This document shows, piece by piece, positions 61,520 to 64,000 of a stretch of DNA of 64,000 nucleotides; position 1 is the stretch's first letter; each line of letters starts with the position of its first letter. The stretch is from Bacteroidota bacterium (lineage in GTDB: Bacteria > Bacteroidota > Ignavibacteria > UBA10030 > UBA6906). The translations under genes were made by a program, and so were the position numbers. The notes beneath the pieces are model-generated. The model saw only the letters and a program-made list of their open reading frames with translations. It ran no database searches and was not told the DNA's origin. The stretch covers positions 103,152 to 167,151 of the forward strand of contig JAUQWO010000079.1 of NCBI GenBank assembly GCA_030835135.1. Reading direction: 5' to 3'.

Positions 61520-63664
61520 ATGAGAGAAACAATGAAATTGACTCGCAGAGATGTCCTCCGTTTCGCCGGCGGTTCGCTCCTCGGCACCTTGTGCACCCCG
61601 CTTCCGTGGAAACTGCTCGATGACACATCGATCTGGACCCAGAATTGGTCCCTGACGCCCACGCTGCCCCGGGGTGCGATGACGTCGCGATCGACGTTCT
61701 GCACCCTCTGTCCGGCAGGTTGCGCCGTCGGTGCGCGGTGCGTCAATGGTGTGCCGTTCGCATTCGATCCCGTGCCCGGCCATCCTCTCGGGGGCGGAGC
61801 GCTGTGTCCGGTTGGTCTGGCGGCGCACCATATGCCCTATCATCCCCTCCGTCTTGACGGTCCACAACAATTCTCAGGGAAGGGTGCGGACGGTCACCTG
61901 AGCCCGATCGCGATGCAGGATGCGCTCGCAAAGATCCGTGCGGCCCTCGCGTCAGCATCGGCATCCGGAGCAACGGTGGCCGTGCTCGACCAGCGTCCCG
62001 GCAGGGCACTCTCGGCTCTCTACCAGCAATTCCTCGCGACGTATCCCTCACGTGCCTACATCACGGCGCCGGCCGCGACGGATGAGACCATTGCCGCGCT
62101 TGCCGCTCTCAGCGCCGGAACGATGCCGGAAGCAGGGTTCGACCTCGAGCACACCAGGACGATCCTCAGTTTCGGTGCGCCGCTGCTGGACGGGTGGGGG
62201 CATCCCGGCCGGATGCAGGCGGTCCTGGGCGATCGCGCAGCGCGGAACGTGAAATTGGTACAGATCGAAAGCCATCGCTCACGGACGGCAGCAGGGGCAG
62301 ACCTGTGGCTCCCGGTCCGTCCCGGTACGGAAGCAGCCCTCGCACTCAGCATCGCGAACGTGATCGTGAGAGAATCCCTGTATGCTCCCGGCGCGGAGCG
62401 GTCCTTCCCGGACTTCGCTGCGTACCGCGAGCTCGTCATGCGGTATCACCCGCATCCGGTCTCCGCACTCGCTGGCGTGTCTCCGGATGCCATCGTTCAG
62501 GCAGCGCGTGCGCTGGCCAACGGTCCATCCATCGCCCTGTCGGGCGGCGAGGCAGCCGCTGGCTCTCTGCCGCAGGCGGTGCGGTCTATCGTTGCCGGAC
62601 TCAATCTTCTCTGCGGGAATGTCGGCCGCGAAGGCGGCATCATGTATCGCGCCGGATCGTCCACCCCCGTGGTTCCGGCATCACGTCTCCAGGACGTTCC
62701 CGATCATTCGATCCGCGTGCTGATCATGGACGGCGCCGATTCCGGAGAGGCATTCCCGTCGACGCTGCTCGAGAAGAAGCTGGTGCCGGAGAACTCGGTC
62801 GTCGTGCTGCTCGCACCGACCATCACCATCCGCTCGGCGATGGCCGACTATCTCATCCCGACGGCAAGTGTTCTGGATGGATGGGATGACCTGGGTACGG
62901 TGCCCGGAGCGGTTGTATCGTCGTATGCGGTCGTCGCCCCCGTCCTCCCCGCGCGGAGTGGGGTGGCCGATCCGGTCAGCTTCCTGAGCGCGGTGTCCGG
63001 CTCATTCGATGCAGGTGTCAAGGATACGCAGGAACTGCTCCGCCGCGCCGTGGATGGGATCCATGCCGGAAAGCGCGGCACCATCGTCAGCGCGGATGGG
63101 GCGACGCGCACTGCGGTTGGCTCGATGGCGAGTGGGGGGGAGGTGTGGGATGCGCTTGGCGGAGGCGGATGCTGGATCGAGGAAACGCCCACGGTCGCGT
63201 CGCGCAGCGTGCGCTTCTCACTCCTCGCTGCAGGTGTCGAAGCGGATATCGCCGAAGCCGCACATCCGTTGACATCGGACAGCAGGAACGTCGTGCTGGA
63301 ACCGGTCGGCATGCGTGGTGCGCTGAGTGCCGGAGCGATCTCGCCGATCATGAGCAAGATCTTCCAGGAGTCGAACCTCCGGGCCGTGGGCGGATCGCTC
63401 CTGCTGAATCCTGCCACGGCATCGGCCCTCGGTGTCGCGGACAGGAGTGTCGTGACGGTACGGACCGCACAGGGAAGTGCACAGGCCCGGGTGTTCATGG
63501 ATCCCATGGTGATGCCGGGCGTCGCACGTGCCGCGGTGGGGCCGCTGCCGAACAACACCCCGGCCGGGGAGGAACTCGGCATGGCGGCGGTACTCGACCT
63601 CTGCACGCTCCGGCCTGATGGGACGTGGCGGTATACTGACGCAACGATCGAAAAGGTGTCGTAA
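61520..63664 (+). CDS. Tat-exported MopB-family oxidoreductase subunit (ActB/QrcB-like)
   Basis: A 714-residue molybdopterin-oxidoreductase-fold protein with a twin-arginine signal (TRRDVLRFAGGSLLGTL). A 4Fe-4S site is suggested by CTLCPAGC and the later ALCPVG. The segment ILSFGAPLLDGWGHPGRMQ sits where ActB/QrcB proteins have an equivalent FGA...W motif. I see no clear molybdenum-ligand Cys/Ser motif, in keeping with ActB/QrcB, which lack the cofactor. The C-terminal dinucleotide-type domain is present (NPATASALGVADRSVVTVRT). ATG 61532 (MKLTRRD) is an equally good start. Followed after one base by the Fe-S subunit. Confidence 0.85.
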   Translation: MRETMKLTRRDVLRFAGGSLLGTLCTPLPWKLLDDTSIWTQNWSLTPTLPRGAMTSRSTFCTLCPAGCAVGARCVNGVPFAFDPVPGHPLGGGALCPVGLAAHHMPYHPLRLDGPQQFSGKGADGHLSPIAMQDALAKIRAALASASASGATVAVLDQRPGRALSALYQQFLATYPSRAYITAPAATDETIAALAALSAGTMPEAGFDLEHTRTILSFGAPLLDGWGHPGRMQAVLGDRAARNVKLVQIESHRSRTAAGADLWLPVRPGTEAALALSIANVIVRESLYAPGAERSFPDFAAYRELVMRYHPHPVSALAGVSPDAIVQAARALANGPSIALSGGEAAAGSLPQAVRSIVAGLNLLCGNVGREGGIMYRAGSSTPVVPASRLQDVPDHSIRVLIMDGADSGEAFPSTLLEKKLVPENSVVVLLAPTITIRSAMADYLIPTASVLDGWDDLGTVPGAVVSSYAVVAPVLPARSGVADPVSFLSAVSGSFDAGVKDTQELLRRAVDGIHAGKRGTIVSADGATRTAVGSMASGGEVWDALGGGGCWIEETPTVASRSVRFSLLAAGVEADIAEAAHPLTSDSRNVVLEPVGMRGALSAGAISPIMSKIFQESNLRAVGGSLLLNPATASALGVADRSVVTVRTAQGSAQARVFMDPMVMPGVARAAVGPLPNNTPAGEELGMAAVLDLCTLRPDGTWRYTDATIEKVS

Positions 63665-63665
63665 C

Positions 63666-64000
63666 ATGGAACACGCAACACAGATGAAAGCGCGGTTTGG
63701 CATGGTGATCGATCTCGACCGGTGCACCGGTTGCGGCAACTGCATGGTCGCCTGCGCCGTCGAGAACAACGTGGCTCCCGCCGAGCAGAAGGCGAATGAT
63801 CGCACGGGAGTCACCTGGCTCCGCGTGGCGAGCATGGTCAACGATGCCTCGTTCCCCGAGACCGATGCCGTCTTCGTTCCTGTCATGTGCCAGCAGTGTG
63901 AGCATGAAACCCCCTGTGTCAGCGTCTGTCCGCAGAATGCCGTGGACGTCGACCCGGAGACCGGCATTGTGGGGCAGGTGCCGCAGCGCTGCCTCGGCTG
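63666..64000 (+). CDS. 4Fe-4S ferredoxin-type electron-transfer subunit, 5' part
   Basis: The first 111 residues of a DMSO-reductase-type beta subunit, running off the right edge. It has VIDLDRCTGCGNCMVACAVE (first cluster Cys set), then CQQCEHETPCVSVCP and QRCLGC (further sets). No Tat signal is present; it would be carried out with the MopB subunit or be part of a split ActB (ActB2-like) or QrcC. An NrfD-like quinone-interacting membrane protein is expected next, outside the window. Confidence 0.88.
   Translation, partial: MEHATQMKARFGMVIDLDRCTGCGNCMVACAVENNVAPAEQKANDRTGVTWLRVASMVNDASFPETDAVFVPVMCQQCEHETPCVSVCPQNAVDVDPETGIVGQVPQRCLG

Noticed and set aside
1..64000. CRISPR arrays, insertion sequences, rRNA genes
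   Set aside because: I saw no regularly spaced repeats, transposase genes or rRNA-like sequence in the window.

Overview
The window is a dense, GC-rich bacterial chromosome segment with short intergenic gaps, many ATGA-type start/stop overlaps and few mobile features. A GWxTD-domain protein, a TonB-dependent receptor with an N-terminal carboxypeptidase-regulatory-like domain, lipid A / LPS assembly genes, LysW-dependent lysine biosynthesis and an alternative-complex-III/Qrc-like respiratory cluster together suggest a Gram-negative member of the FCB group (Ignavibacteria/Chlorobi-like or a related lineage). That assignment is an inference; no rRNA or other phylogenetic marker was compared. Readable promoters are of the ordinary sigma-70 type (TTGnnn, usually a 17-base spacer, TAtnnT) and not the -33/-7 type of Bacteroidetes, and several place the start codon only 5-8 bases after the -10 box, implying leaderless mRNAs.

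Layout. 1-5200: a maltose-type ABC importer (lipoprotein binding protein plus two permeases) flanked by two related GPH/SLC45-like sugar transporters, the first cut by the window edge. 5211-10981: GNAT acetyltransferase, small membrane protein, CheY-like regulator, YjbQ protein, GWxTD protein, then acyltransferase / heptosyltransferase-type GT9 / threonylcarbamoyl-AMP synthase. 11042-13627: hybrid histidine kinase. 13643-20221: an ACT-domain protein divergent from a lysine operon lysW - homocitrate synthase - lysX - lysY - class II glutamine amidotransferase - lysZ - lysJ. 20333-22527: tRNA-Arg(CCG), a TPR membrane protein and a MATE exporter. 22534-27194: a partner-switching signalling module (two SpoIIE-type phosphatases around a STAS antagonist and an RsbW-type kinase), closed by a strong terminator. 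27367-30895: a tyrosine-recombinase-fold protein lacking several catalytic residues, overlapping leuS. 30900-36654: LPS-type glycosyltransferases, an MsbA-like exporter, an O-antigen ligase-like protein, a DUF1844 protein and NAD kinase. 36651-45919: small lipoproteins, a DUF4013 protein, tRNA-Ala(GGC), a YyaL-like thioredoxin-domain protein, a POT transporter, ArfB and a TonB-dependent receptor.

45928-53357 is a complete attenuator-controlled histidine operon: promoter, a 20-residue leader peptide with seven consecutive His codons, mutually exclusive RNA hairpins, then hisZ-G-D-C-B-H-A-F-IE. 53402-59355 holds a sugar-phosphate isomerase-like protein, a PAS sensor kinase and a large DUF5107/TPR protein. 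59641-64000 starts a respiratory gene cluster: a structured 5' leader, a small membrane protein, a two-repeat Cys-rich protein with a GcvH-like domain that lacks the lipoyl lysine, a pentaheme cytochrome c, a Tat-exported MopB-family subunit and a 4Fe-4S subunit that runs off the window.

The points most worth following up are the amidotransferase and ACT protein tied to the LysW pathway, the near-leaderless his attenuator, the Cys-rich GcvH-like protein in the respiratory cluster, and the degenerate recombinase tied to leuS.
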